DNA of 64,000 nucleotides from Gammaproteobacteria bacterium (GTDB lineage Bacteria; Pseudomonadota; Gammaproteobacteria; UBA5861): NCBI GenBank assembly GCA_022360445.1, contig JAKSCV010000093.1, positions 28,175 to 92,174 of the forward strand, read 5' to 3'. Shown piece by piece: positions 16,937 to 25,959 of this stretch (position 1 is its first letter; each line of letters starts with the position of its first letter). The notes under the pieces were generated by a model. It saw only the letters and a program-made list of their open reading frames with translations, ran no database searches and was not told where the DNA came from. The position numbers and the translations under genes were made by a program.

Positions 16937-18298
16937 ATGACCAAAACCGGCACTGAAACAATCGCGGCCGTCGCAACGCCTCCAGGACAAGGAGGCGTTG
17001 GCATCATCCGCATTTCCGGACCAAATGCCTTATTCATCGCTCAAACACTGTGTGAACTGACTCCAAAACCTCGGCAAGCCCATTATGTAGCCTTTAAGGA
17101 TGTTAAAGGTCAGGGTATCGATCAAGGTCTGGTTTTGTTTTTCCCCGGGCCACACTCCTTTACCGGTGAAGATGTCATTGAGCTCCAAGGACACGGAGGA
17201 CCTGTTATTTTAGACATACTGCTCACCCAGGTGCTAAATCATGGTGCACGCCTAGCCAGGCCTGGCGAGTTCTCAGAACGGGCCTATTTGAATGATAAAA
17301 TTGATCTGGCTCAGGCCGAAGCCATTGCTGACCTGATTGAAAGTGGCAGTGAACAAGCTGCCAGAGCTGCTTTCAAATCCTTGACCGGCGAGTTTTCTGC
17401 CCACATCCACCAGTTGGTGGAGCGATTAATCGAACTGAGAACCTATATTGAAGCCAGCTTGGACTTTGCCGAAGAAGAAATCGACTTCCTTTCCGACACC
17501 GAGGTACTGGACCGTATTGACCGCCTCAATAGTTCCGTCGAAGCTTTACTGAGTCAAACCCGCCAGGGCGCTCTACTCAAAGAGGGGATGACTGTGGTAT
17601 TTTGTGGCGAGCCCAACGTCGGAAAATCAAGCTTACTGAATGCTGTGAGTGGCCGGGACTCAGCGATCGTGTCCTCACAGCCGGGCACCACACGCGACAT
17701 CATCCGCGAACATGTCCACCTGGATGGTTTACCACTTCACATCATCGACACAGCCGGATTAAGGCAAAGTGACGATGAAATCGAACAGGAGGGCATTCGT
17801 CGTGCTCGAACAGAAATCGAAAAAGCAGACCGTATTCTGATCATTCTCGACAATCGGCACACCCACGACCCGCCCCTGGAAAGCCTGCTGACCCACTACC
17901 AATTACCCACCAATATTCCCACAGATCTGATCTACAACAAGATTGATTTGACAGAAACAAACGCACAGACCAGTGAGTACAGTACACCCCTTCGTTTATA
18001 CGTATCTGCCAAAACCGGGGAAGGCCTGGAAAGTCTGCGCACCCACCTGAAAAAATCCGTTGGCTTTGACCAAACGACAGAAGGCAGCTTTACAGCGCGA
18101 CGGCGCCATCTGGACTCACTCAGAAGTGCACACAACCATATTGACTTAGCTTCAGAACAACTTCGCATTGCCGGAGCGGGCGAACTGGCTGCCGAAGAAC
18201 TTCGACTGGCTCAACAACACCTCGGGGAAATTACCGGCGAGTTCACTAGTGATGATTTGCTAGGGCGCATCTTCTCCAGCTTTTGTATTGGTAAATAA
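16937..18298 (+). CDS. mnmE: tRNA modification GTPase MnmE
   Basis: A 453-residue GTPase that works with MnmG to place the cmnm5 group on U34 of certain tRNAs. The N-terminal folate-binding domain begins at TIAAVATPPGQGGVGIIRISG; the embedded G domain has GEPNVGKSSLLN (G1), DTAGLR (G3) and NKID (G4); the protein ends with the invariant FCIGK motif whose Cys is essential. The G domain sits inside the helical domain in the usual way. The nine-base gap after yidC suggests cotranscription. Confidence 0.96.
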   Translation: MTKTGTETIAAVATPPGQGGVGIIRISGPNALFIAQTLCELTPKPRQAHYVAFKDVKGQGIDQGLVLFFPGPHSFTGEDVIELQGHGGPVILDILLTQVLNHGARLARPGEFSERAYLNDKIDLAQAEAIADLIESGSEQAARAAFKSLTGEFSAHIHQLVERLIELRTYIEASLDFAEEEIDFLSDTEVLDRIDRLNSSVEALLSQTRQGALLKEGMTVVFCGEPNVGKSSLLNAVSGRDSAIVSSQPGTTRDIIREHVHLDGLPLHIIDTAGLRQSDDEIEQEGIRRARTEIEKADRILIILDNRHTHDPPLESLLTHYQLPTNIPTDLIYNKIDLTETNAQTSEYSTPLRLYVSAKTGEGLESLRTHLKKSVGFDQTTEGSFTARRRHLDSLRSAHNHIDLASEQLRIAGAGELAAEELRLAQQHLGEITGEFTSDDLLGRIFSSFCIGK

Positions 18299-18302
18299 TA
18301 CC

Positions 18303-18326
18303 TGGCACTCTAGACAGCAAGTGCCA
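18303..18326. terminator. Hairpin between convergent mnmE and sensor kinase genes
   Basis: TGGCACT (18303-18309) and AGTGCCA (18320-18326) form a perfect 7-bp stem around a 10-base loop. It lies five bases after the mnmE stop and covers the last codons of the opposing kinase gene. There is no T-run, so a bidirectional terminator role is only probable. Confidence 0.4.
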
Positions 18327-20274
18327 GCGGAACCAGCACCGCAAAGAAACTTGGCCCACCGACTTGAGACTTCAACACTAAACGATATCCATTTTTATCG
18401 GCCAACTGGCGAGCGATCGGCAAGCCAAGCCCCGATCCCGGGGTGCCCCTGCGGGGTTGTTTGCCCCCTTCATCATCTTGAAAAACAGTGGCCTGATCTT
18501 CCAGGCTCATCCCAGGTCCGGTGTCAGCAACAACAATGGCTAAATGGCTTCCGTATCGTTTGCAACCCACCAACACCCTGCCCTGTTCGGTATATTTAAT
18601 CGCATTGGAAACTAAGTTACTGACAATTCTCAAAACATCGCTGGCCACACCCAGCAGTGCCCACGAGGCATGCCGACACCGGAGCTGTAAACCTTTAGCC
18701 TCCGCTTCTTCCCGAAACATAGCATCTATACTCTCTGTTATTTTTTTCACAGGGAAAGTAGCAGGTAACCGGTGTTCAGGAAACGTACCCTCCGCGACGG
18801 GGGCTTTTCGACCTGTTTCACTGACAAGGAATTCAAGATAGTCCACACTTTTCTCAAAACGACTGATGGCAGCAGCATCCATTATGGCCTCATTTTTCAT
18901 TCGAGCTAATGCGAGGCGCATGGACGCCAACGGTTGTTTAAGGTCGTGATTCGCGGCCTGTAAGATTTGCGCTTTCTGCTTAGCCAGCGCCATTGCTGAC
19001 AAAAGCTCTTGTTCCGCCTGATAAACCGCCCTTTCGGCCATCTGTTGACTTAATAGCACCCGCTTTTCACGCTCCAATAGCTGATCACGCTCCTTGGCTT
19101 TCTCGTGCGCCTGGTCTGCAAGCGCCAGCTGAAACATCAACGCATCGGCAATAATACCGATACGAATCCAATCGAAACTCGAGGCAACCGGTAACCAGCC
19201 AGAAGCGATGTGTGCGATATTCGTCCATATCGAAGCAAAACATAACAACCCCCAACCTGTCATAAAAAAACGCGCCGACTTTAGACCTTGTGCATACGCG
19301 CAGTACCCGGCCCACAGCCCAATGAGCAGAGCTAACAGATTAAGAACCATGGCGACCTGTTTACTCGATACAGCATCCACAAATGAGCCATAGAGCAAAA
19401 CAAGAACGGCTGCGGGAAAGATAGAAAAAAGCAGTTTATTCAGAGCAGGCAAGCGCTGACGGGTGTTTAGAAAAAGCCTGGAGAACTGGGCTCCCGATAC
19501 ACTGATCAGCAAACCCAAAGGCAGTGAAGCATAAGCATTCCAATGTGGAAAACCGGGCCACAGATACTGGAAAGATAAACCATCCATATGGAGTACATAG
19601 AGCACAACAGAGCAAACGTAAAAAAGGTAAACCATTTGCAGACGACCATTAATAAACACCCGTTGTAATACCGCAAATAGGATAAAGGCCGCCATGATGG
19701 CGTAAAAGGCCGCATGCACCAGACTTTGATGAGTCAATGTTGATGCATAGTGTTCAGGTGCTTCGAGGCGCAAGGGGAGTGCTGTCGTCCCACGTGACCA
19801 ATAATGAACGTAAAGTGTGACTGTCTCCTTGGGAAGTAGGCCTAATGTGAGTGCCAGTTTGGGGACTTTCAACGGCCGCTCCTGAAACAAAGAAGTGTCA
19901 CTGTTATACAATAGATGCTCTACTTGTCCGTTGCGCATCAAATAGACATCAAGACTGTTCATAAAACGAGTATTGAAGTTCAATACCCATGTCGCCTCGT
20001 CATCTAAGGCATGATGAATCTCGGTTTTTACCCAAATCGACTGCCGCCGATAACCAAAGTCGACCTCACCGTTCGGAATTTTGACAAAACTGAGCGATAC
20101 GACCTTTTCTTGAACATGATCACTCGGTGGCCGACTTCTTTCGCTGAAGGCATAGCTGGAGAAAGATGCCAGATCATACACACCACTTTGCTCCAAAAGC
20201 ACGACAGCGGCATTCGCTTGGAACGCACCAACCAAGGCAACCACAACCACAAAGCAGAATGGAATTCTCTTCAT
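18310..20274 (-). CDS. 7TMR-DISM sensor histidine kinase
   Basis: A 654-residue kinase. A signal peptide (to about residue 22) leads into a periplasmic 7TMR-DISMED2 sensing domain (~30-180), seven membrane helices (~185-385), a coiled-coil linker, then the HisKA domain with phospho-acceptor His443 in AANHDLKQPLASM and the ATPase domain with N box SNLVSNAIKYT, G1 DTGPGMS and G2 GSGLGLPIA. DISM kinases sense extracellular ligands, often carbohydrates or small molecules. It is divergent from the LuxR-type regulator at 20456, its probable partner, and has no receiver domain of its own. Confidence 0.9.
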   Translation of the reverse strand: MKRIPFCFVVVVALVGAFQANAAVVLLEQSGVYDLASFSSYAFSERSRPPSDHVQEKVVSLSFVKIPNGEVDFGYRRQSIWVKTEIHHALDDEATWVLNFNTRFMNSLDVYLMRNGQVEHLLYNSDTSLFQERPLKVPKLALTLGLLPKETVTLYVHYWSRGTTALPLRLEAPEHYASTLTHQSLVHAAFYAIMAAFILFAVLQRVFINGRLQMVYLFYVCSVVLYVLHMDGLSFQYLWPGFPHWNAYASLPLGLLISVSGAQFSRLFLNTRQRLPALNKLLFSIFPAAVLVLLYGSFVDAVSSKQVAMVLNLLALLIGLWAGYCAYAQGLKSARFFMTGWGLLCFASIWTNIAHIASGWLPVASSFDWIRIGIIADALMFQLALADQAHEKAKERDQLLEREKRVLLSQQMAERAVYQAEQELLSAMALAKQKAQILQAANHDLKQPLASMRLALARMKNEAIMDAAAISRFEKSVDYLEFLVSETGRKAPVAEGTFPEHRLPATFPVKKITESIDAMFREEAEAKGLQLRCRHASWALLGVASDVLRIVSNLVSNAIKYTEQGRVLVGCKRYGSHLAIVVADTGPGMSLEDQATVFQDDEGGKQPRRGTPGSGLGLPIARQLADKNGYRLVLKSQVGGPSFFAVLVPLALAV

Positions 20275-20287
20275 TAAATACTCGTCT

Positions 20288-20306
20288 GTTAGTACAGCAA
20301 CGGGAT
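20288..20306 (-). promoter_or_regulatory. Putative shared regulatory element, kinase side
   Basis: Read on the minus strand this is ATCCCGTT running into GCTGTACTAAC, ending 13 bases before the kinase ATG. An almost identical element stands upstream of the response regulator on the other strand. The TGCTGTACT part also resembles an extended -10 promoter. The pairing suggests that both divergent genes answer to the same factor. Confidence 0.45.
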
Positions 20307-20401
20307 ACCCCTTTTCACCGGTCTACACCAATCACCTCACTCCAAATATACTGAACGGGTCTGACGTGAAAGTTTTTCAAGCAACGAACACAGTCGAGCA
20401 C

Positions 20402-20429
20402 ATCCCGTTACCACCTGCTGTACACTAAC
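20402..20429 (+). promoter_or_regulatory. Putative shared regulatory element, regulator side
   Basis: ATCCCGTT (20402-20409), six bases, then TGCTGTACACTAAC (20416-20429). It repeats the element in front of the divergent kinase gene, in the same orientation relative to its gene, with a six-base spacer and a two-base insertion. It lies 26 bases before the regulator ATG and may be promoter core, binding site or both. Confidence 0.45.
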
Positions 20430-20455
20430 AAAATGACACAACCGCTCAAACCATT

Positions 20456-21079
20456 ATGCATACCGTTTTAATTGCAGATGACCATACATTGATCCGTGAG
20501 TCTCTGCGGAACATGCTCGAGCCTTTGGATGACTTTAGCGTCGTGTCCGATGTCGCTAACGGTTTTGACGCGCTTGTCGCCGTAAAAAAATGGAAACCCT
20601 CTGTACTGCTACTGGATGTTGCAATGCCCGATGCCACGGGCATTGAAGTGGTTGTCGACACACAGCGTTGGAGTCCACAAACCAAAATCATCATCTACAC
20701 CGGCGTCACATCCGGAGCGCCACTGCAACAATTAATCGATAGCGGAATCCATGGTCTACTATTTAAAGACAGCGATAGCGCACACCTCATAAAAGGGCTT
20801 CGTAAAGTCACCCACAATAACTCTTACTTCGATGACAAGCTTCCATCTGTCCTGGCAGAACAAGAGGCGGTTGGAAACCTCACCGAGCGGGAAAAGCAAG
20901 TGCTCTCACAAATCTTGGCCGGTAAAACCAATCGCGATATCGCCCTGCTGCTCAACATCAGTATAAAAACCGTAGATAATCACCGTACCCGGCTGATGAA
21001 TAAGCTCGGTGCCCACTCTGCCTCCGACCTATTGCGCATTGCGATTAAAACCGGCTTCATCCACCCGGATACCTTATAA
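20456..21079 (+). CDS. LuxR/NarL-family response regulator
   Basis: A 207-residue two-domain regulator. The receiver has the acidic pair Asp8-Asp9, phospho-acceptor Asp54 in LLLDVAMPD, Thr in IIYTG and Lys in LLFKDS. The C-terminal GerE helix-turn-helix covers about residues 140-200, with LTEREKQVLSQILAGKTNRD as its first helix pair. It is divergent from the DISM kinase and lies 172 bases before the protective-antigen-like lipoprotein gene, which is a reasonable candidate target. Confidence 0.93.
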   Translation: MHTVLIADDHTLIRESLRNMLEPLDDFSVVSDVANGFDALVAVKKWKPSVLLLDVAMPDATGIEVVVDTQRWSPQTKIIIYTGVTSGAPLQQLIDSGIHGLLFKDSDSAHLIKGLRKVTHNNSYFDDKLPSVLAEQEAVGNLTEREKQVLSQILAGKTNRDIALLLNISIKTVDNHRTRLMNKLGAHSASDLLRIAIKTGFIHPDTL

Positions 21080-21110
21080 ACTTCACAAAACACAAAATAT
21101 CTCCCTCAAT

Positions 21111-21146
21111 TAGGGTGAATACCCTATGGAGGCCCAGCTCGGCCTC
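21111..21146 (+). repeat. Two adjacent perfect inverted repeats
   Basis: TAGGGT-GAAT-ACCCTA (21111-21126) is followed after two bases by GAGGCC-CAGCTC-GGCCTC (21129-21146). Both arms match perfectly in each. They lie between the regulator stop and the large lipoprotein start. They may end the regulator transcript or act as operator sites; the lack of a T-run directly after the second stem speaks somewhat for the latter. Confidence 0.5.
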
Positions 21147-21250
21147 TGTGCAAAATCTTCCTCAAAAAATAATTCTTCATTCATAAAGAAAGATCATAAC
21201 TGATGCGTTGCGGCTGCATCCGCCACCATCTGCTTTCGGAGACCATCATC

Positions 21251-24200
21251 ATGCGGGTTAAACGATTTTTTCACACTTTTTTACTTTTTCTCACACTACT
21301 GGCCATGAACGCCTGCAGCAGTTCCGACTCGGAAGAAAGTCAGGATAGCCTTGATTCAGACGGCGATGGACTCACCGACATTGAAGAAACCCAAACGTAT
21401 AAAACCTCTCCCAAGCTGGCTGACACCGATGGTGATGGTTATTCGGACTACCGGGAAGTCATTGAGTTGGGCTTTAACGCCGGCGTCAATAATTACCGCT
21501 ACAATCCCCTGATTGCCGACTTACCCCAATTAAAAATTGACATACAAACGACGCCCATTATCGGAGCAATTTTTGAAGACTCCAATGCACAAACACAAGA
21601 CATCAGCACCTCGCGCTCACAATCTCAATCCACATCGTCCTCCACGACTTTTGGCACCAGCGTCACAGTCGGAGTAGAAGCAAGCACAGAAGCCACCGTC
21701 AGCACGGGGTTAACCGGTCCGAGCGCAGAAGTCAGCGCGTCCCTCACCGTGTCGACAGAATCCACCGTCAGTTTCGATCAAACGCAGACCACAGAAAACC
21801 AAACGGCCTGGGAATCGATGAGAGCCCAGGGGGTTGAAGAATCAACTACAACCAGTGGTGGCTACATTCGTGTGGGTGTGGTGATCTCGAATGACGGCCA
21901 TATTCCATTTACCCTGCAACATATTAGCCTTTCCTCAACCAAAGCCAGTGATGGTGACGAACCCTTCACACCTTTAGCAGCACTTGATTACGACAGCACC
22001 CAGGCGTTTCAACCGGTCTCATTATCTGAAGATACCAGTACCGGCAGCCTGATTTTTGAAAACAGCACCTTAGACCTTGGCACCGTGCGGACGATGCTCA
22101 ATGCCGCACGCTCCATTACAGTGGAACCCGGCATCTACGAAGTCACCGATATCCAGGGGCAACCCTTCGCCTACACAGAAGCCGAAGTCGCCTCACGCAC
22201 CGCCACAATCTTGATTGATTATGGCCCGTATGCAGAAACCGAGCTGTACCAGGTCGCCACTAACACCAACCCATCCAGCCCTGGGCAGCTGCTCAACACC
22301 CTGTTAAGCGATTATCTGGCTATTGATTATACTGAATCGAATGGCATTACAGCCGTCCGGCAAGTGGGCCCCAGTGGCAGCGGCCGCTGGGTGATCACCA
22401 CCCGCCGCGACACCGGCACAAGCCTCAATATCACCACTTACGACCCGGAGGATCAGAGCTACACTGCGAGCGATATTAACGTTCAGGCCGGTGACGAAAT
22501 CCTCATCGTCTACCTGGAAGATGCCGATAATGACGGCATTGGCTACCGCGAAGAATTGATCCACGGTACAGACCCAAACAATCAAGACACGGATAACGAC
22601 GGCTTGAGTGACTTTGATGAAATTAGAGACAGCTGGACGGTTACGGCCATCAACAGCCAATACCCGGACCGCTATCCTGTCAAAACATTCTCGTCTCCCG
22701 TCCATGCCGATTACGACGGGGACAACCTTTCAGACGCACAGGAAAAAGCCCGCGGCCTGGATCCTTTCAACCCGGATACCGATGGCGACGGTAACCCGGA
22801 TAACACAGACGTCGACAATGGCGGGCAAGCTCTCATTAACACCACGACAGTGGCGCTGACAACCGAGAAAGATGACGCAACCTACGGGGGGAAGCTCCGC
22901 AGCGACAACCAGGTTACACTTGACGGCGCCATTGCGGCACTCTCACCGCAAGTCGTTGCCAGCGCTTCCATCGACTGGGGTGATGGCTCCCCGACCGAGA
23001 CTTACAACACCGCGTCCGGAGGTAACCCCACCACAACGCTCACCAAACTGATTCATGATTACCCGACAACAGGCCGTTACACCATTACCCTCCATGCGGA
23101 GGATGACACTCCCACAACAAACACATTGATGCAAACAGCGACGGTACAGCTCACAGAAATCTCCACAGCGCTTGATGAAGCGCTCGGCTGGGATACTGGC
23201 TGGCGAGTGGCTAAACACGTTCGAGAGCTCGTCGACCTCAATCAAGATGGTCACAACGACATTATCGCCATCGGTTACAACAGCACCTCTGTCATGCTCG
23301 GGTCTGCCAGCGGATTGGGTGCACCCCAGGCCTGGTCTATCGGTCACTGGGTCACAAGCCTTTACAGCGGGGTGCAATCAGACCCACGATTTTTTGTCGA
23401 CCTGGATAATGATGATGATCTGGATATTGTTGGGGTCGACGCCAGCGCCCAAATCCTACGCTATGGCTTAAACAATGGCAGTGGATTCGACGACCCCGTC
23501 GACTGGATATCCAGCCTTAACTGGAACAGCACACGGGATAGTGCTTACCTGGTCGATGTCGACAACAACGGTTATCTCGATTTTGTCCATGTCAAAGCTA
23601 ATGACAAACTCACGATCTACACCACCAACGGCGCTAACCTCACCACAACCCAACGTGTGGACAACCAAGCCTGGTCTGCCCTGAGCAGCAGCTTCCCCGA
23701 CCGCCGTTACTACCCTATTGAAGCCGCAGATCTGAACGGCGATGGCTGTACCGACCTCGTACTCTTCGGCATTGAGAACAGCTACTACAAACAATCCTTG
23801 TGTAATGGCAGCTTCGGTCCATGGACAGGTTTCACCAATGGCGGGTACGACTACTCGAGTGGCTGGCGCGTACCGCGTCACAAGCGCTTTGTCAAAGACA
23901 TCACTCACGATGGCTTACCTGAGATTGTTGGTTTTGGCAATTCGTACATCTACGTTCGAAAAAACCAAAGTACACCCGACAACATTAACTTTGCCAGCAG
24001 CGAAAACTGGTCGGACGATTTCGTTAACAACGAAGGCTGGGTCGATGATAACGGAGGATCATTCAATGTCCACCCACGCTACCTCGTGGACATCAACGGA
24101 GATCACTACCTGGATATCGTCGGCTATGCCCGGGCCGGTGCGGCCATTGGCATCAATATGAAAGGTATTACAGGGGAAAACCGCTTCAGTGACGTTGCCG

Positions 24201-24391
24201 TTATCGCCAAAAGCTTCGATATAACAGACCCAGACTGGTTCCAAAATTACAGTTGCTCGGCGGGTACATGTACGGAGTACTTTCCCCGGTTGACAGGAGA
24301 CATCAACGGCGACGGTCGGGCTGATCTGGTTGGCTTCAAGCAGGATAGCGTTGTCTATCAAACAATACCCTATGTAACTCAGTTTGAATGA
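21251..24391 (+). CDS. Lipoprotein with protective-antigen-like pore region, TSP3, PKD and FG-GAP repeats
   Basis: A 1046-residue exported protein. The ATG at 21251 has GGAG upstream and gives a lipoprotein signal ending at Cys22 (LAMNAC); an earlier ATG at 21203 would bury it. Residues ~35-70 hold two calcium-type repeats (DSDGDGLTD, DTDGDGYSD). Residues ~85-410 follow the layout of anthrax protective antigen domains 1'-2: NPLIADLPQLKIDI, a Ser/Thr-rich alternating stretch at 111-180 matching the membrane-inserting loop, then TAWESM. More TSP3 repeats follow (~420-520), a PKD-like domain with SIDWGDGSP, and seven FG-GAP/VCBS-type repeats such as DLNGDGCTDLVLFG to the end. Domains 3-4 of protective antigen are absent. 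A surface-anchored pore or adhesin is inferred; no toxin A subunit lies nearby. Confidence 0.8.
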   Translation: MRVKRFFHTFLLFLTLLAMNACSSSDSEESQDSLDSDGDGLTDIEETQTYKTSPKLADTDGDGYSDYREVIELGFNAGVNNYRYNPLIADLPQLKIDIQTTPIIGAIFEDSNAQTQDISTSRSQSQSTSSSTTFGTSVTVGVEASTEATVSTGLTGPSAEVSASLTVSTESTVSFDQTQTTENQTAWESMRAQGVEESTTTSGGYIRVGVVISNDGHIPFTLQHISLSSTKASDGDEPFTPLAALDYDSTQAFQPVSLSEDTSTGSLIFENSTLDLGTVRTMLNAARSITVEPGIYEVTDIQGQPFAYTEAEVASRTATILIDYGPYAETELYQVATNTNPSSPGQLLNTLLSDYLAIDYTESNGITAVRQVGPSGSGRWVITTRRDTGTSLNITTYDPEDQSYTASDINVQAGDEILIVYLEDADNDGIGYREELIHGTDPNNQDTDNDGLSDFDEIRDSWTVTAINSQYPDRYPVKTFSSPVHADYDGDNLSDAQEKARGLDPFNPDTDGDGNPDNTDVDNGGQALINTTTVALTTEKDDATYGGKLRSDNQVTLDGAIAALSPQVVASASIDWGDGSPTETYNTASGGNPTTTLTKLIHDYPTTGRYTITLHAEDDTPTTNTLMQTATVQLTEISTALDEALGWDTGWRVAKHVRELVDLNQDGHNDIIAIGYNSTSVMLGSASGLGAPQAWSIGHWVTSLYSGVQSDPRFFVDLDNDDDLDIVGVDASAQILRYGLNNGSGFDDPVDWISSLNWNSTRDSAYLVDVDNNGYLDFVHVKANDKLTIYTTNGANLTTTQRVDNQAWSALSSSFPDRRYYPIEAADLNGDGCTDLVLFGIENSYYKQSLCNGSFGPWTGFTNGGYDYSSGWRVPRHKRFVKDITHDGLPEIVGFGNSYIYVRKNQSTPDNINFASSENWSDDFVNNEGWVDDNGGSFNVHPRYLVDINGDHYLDIVGYARAGAAIGINMKGITGENRFSDVAVIAKSFDITDPDWFQNYSCSAGTCTEYFPRLTGDINGDGRADLVGFKQDSVVYQTIPYVTQFE

Positions 24392-24411
24392 ACCGCAACC
24401 AATATCTGCCC

Positions 24412-24435
24412 CCCCCGAGTTAAGTTGCTTGGGGG
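24412..24435 (+). terminator. Possible terminator hairpin after the large lipoprotein gene
   Basis: CCCCCGAG (24412-24419) can pair with CTTGGGGG (24428-24435), with one G-T pair, around an 8-base loop. It lies 20 bases after the stop codon. The stem is GC-rich but is followed by CAAAACC rather than a T-run, so termination would be weak or Rho-assisted. Confidence 0.4.
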
Positions 24436-24564
24436 CAAAACCTTCGCGTCACAAAACAGGTTTCCTTATTGCCGCACCTTTTAGGATGTGATTTCGCCAC
24501 CACAGCATATAACGCTTTTTTTATCCGTTCGCTTATACTGAGTCAAAAAACGGAGGGGAACACC

Positions 24565-25446
24565 ATGCACACAGAAATGCCATTCGAAAAAAAATACCAA
24601 CGAGTTGACGGCAAGCGGCTGGCTTATGTTGAAGAAGGGGAAGGTCAACCGATCGTCCTGTTGCACGGCAACCCAACCTCTTCCTACCTTTGGCGCAATG
24701 TGATCCCCGAATTAACCGGTTCAGGCCGCGTGATTGTACCTGACTTAATTGGCCAGGGGGATTCCGAAAAACTCCCACCAGAAGAAGGTCCAGAACGTTA
24801 CAGCTTCCACACAGCCTATCACTACCTCAACAAGCTGCTAAATGTCATCAACGCAAATGCCGAGGTAACGCTGGTCATTCACGACTGGGGGAGCGCACTC
24901 GGCTTTTATTGGGCCCAACAACACCCTGACCGAGTGCGGGGGATTGTTTATATGGAGGCCATTGTTTGTCCACTCAACTGGAGTGATTGGCCGGAAGGTG
25001 CTCAAGGCATCTTTAAAGGCTTTCGGTCTGACAAAGGGGAAGACCTAGTTCTCAACCGCAATCTGTTCATCGAAGGCGTACTCCCAAGCTCTGTGCTCCG
25101 CAGCCTCACCGATGAAGAAATGGCTCACTACCGTGCTGGCTTCTCGACACCCGACGACCGCCAACCCACCCTCAATTGGCCACGGCAAATTCCTATTGAA
25201 GGCGAACCGGCCAACATGGTCGCGCTGGTCGAAAGTTATGGTGACTGGTTGACCAATAACCACACCTTACCCAAACTGTTTATTAATGCAGACCCCGGTT
25301 CAATTCTGGTTGGTCGGCAGCGTGAATACTGCCGCCGTTGGCCTAATCAAACCGAGGTCACGGTCAAAGGCAGCCACTTTGTTCAGGAAGATTCACCCGT
25401 GGAAATTGGCCAGACCGTTGCGAGCTGGCTGAAAACATTGTCATAA
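24565..25446 (+). CDS. Haloalkane dehalogenase (HLD-II type)
   Basis: A 293-residue alpha/beta hydrolase that hydrolyses carbon-halogen bonds of haloalkanes to alcohol and halide. All hallmark residues match the LinB/DhaA subgroup: nucleophile Asp107 and halide-binding Trp108 in HDWGSALG, second halide ligand Asn36 in HGNPTSS, acid Glu131 in YMEAI and base His271 in GSHFVQED. The spacing is within a residue or two of LinB. The ATG at 24565 is chosen because GGAGGGGAA stands just before it; the frame is open to 24469. It appears to be a single-gene unit. The natural substrate is unknown. Confidence 0.92.
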   Translation: MHTEMPFEKKYQRVDGKRLAYVEEGEGQPIVLLHGNPTSSYLWRNVIPELTGSGRVIVPDLIGQGDSEKLPPEEGPERYSFHTAYHYLNKLLNVINANAEVTLVIHDWGSALGFYWAQQHPDRVRGIVYMEAIVCPLNWSDWPEGAQGIFKGFRSDKGEDLVLNRNLFIEGVLPSSVLRSLTDEEMAHYRAGFSTPDDRQPTLNWPRQIPIEGEPANMVALVESYGDWLTNNHTLPKLFINADPGSILVGRQREYCRRWPNQTEVTVKGSHFVQEDSPVEIGQTVASWLKTLS

Positions 25447-25458
25447 AATAAGTCGACA

Positions 25459-25857
25459 TCAAATCCAGGCCGGGCTGCACAACAGCGCCATTGAGCTGGC
25501 GAATCCAATTCCCCAAACCAGCGTCCGCAAGGTAGAAATATCTTTAATATAGAGGAAAAAATAAACCAAGCGAGCCGCTACATAAGCTATGGCCAGATAA
25601 TCCACTGTGACAGAAGTAACGCCCAGGGCAACCGAAACCAAGACACCGGCTGCAAACAAAGGGAAGCTTTCAATCTGGTTCTGGTGCGCCGCCAATGCCC
25701 GCTTACCCCACCCGCCTAACGCCGCCTGCTGATCACGCGGGTTGTGATTATCGTATCCTCCTGGACTTTGACTTTGCGCAACCGCTAACGGTGCCTTGGA
25801 GGCCACATGTAATAAGCCAGCAATAAACAAACACCACAATACCATCGACATAAACAT
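25459..25857 (-). CDS. MAPEG family membrane protein
   Basis: A 132-residue protein with four predicted membrane helices. The family signature NHNPRDQQAALGGWGKRA followed by AHQNQIESFPLFAAGVL is clear. MAPEG proteins include microsomal glutathione transferases and eicosanoid enzymes; the bacterial members are mostly uncharacterised. It is convergent with the dehalogenase gene, 12 bases apart. A second ATG two codons inside is an alternative start. Confidence 0.85.
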   Translation of the reverse strand: MFMSMVLWCLFIAGLLHVASKAPLAVAQSQSPGGYDNHNPRDQQAALGGWGKRALAAHQNQIESFPLFAAGVLVSVALGVTSVTVDYLAIAYVAARLVYFFLYIKDISTLRTLVWGIGFASSMALLCSPAWI

Positions 25858-25959
25858 ACTCCTCTTTTTTTCATTATCTTAACCAAAGCCTCTCCCTGAC
25901 ATTCTCACTAGGAGCGCACGCCAAAAACAGGCGAAAGTTGACTTCACAGCAATTGGTTA

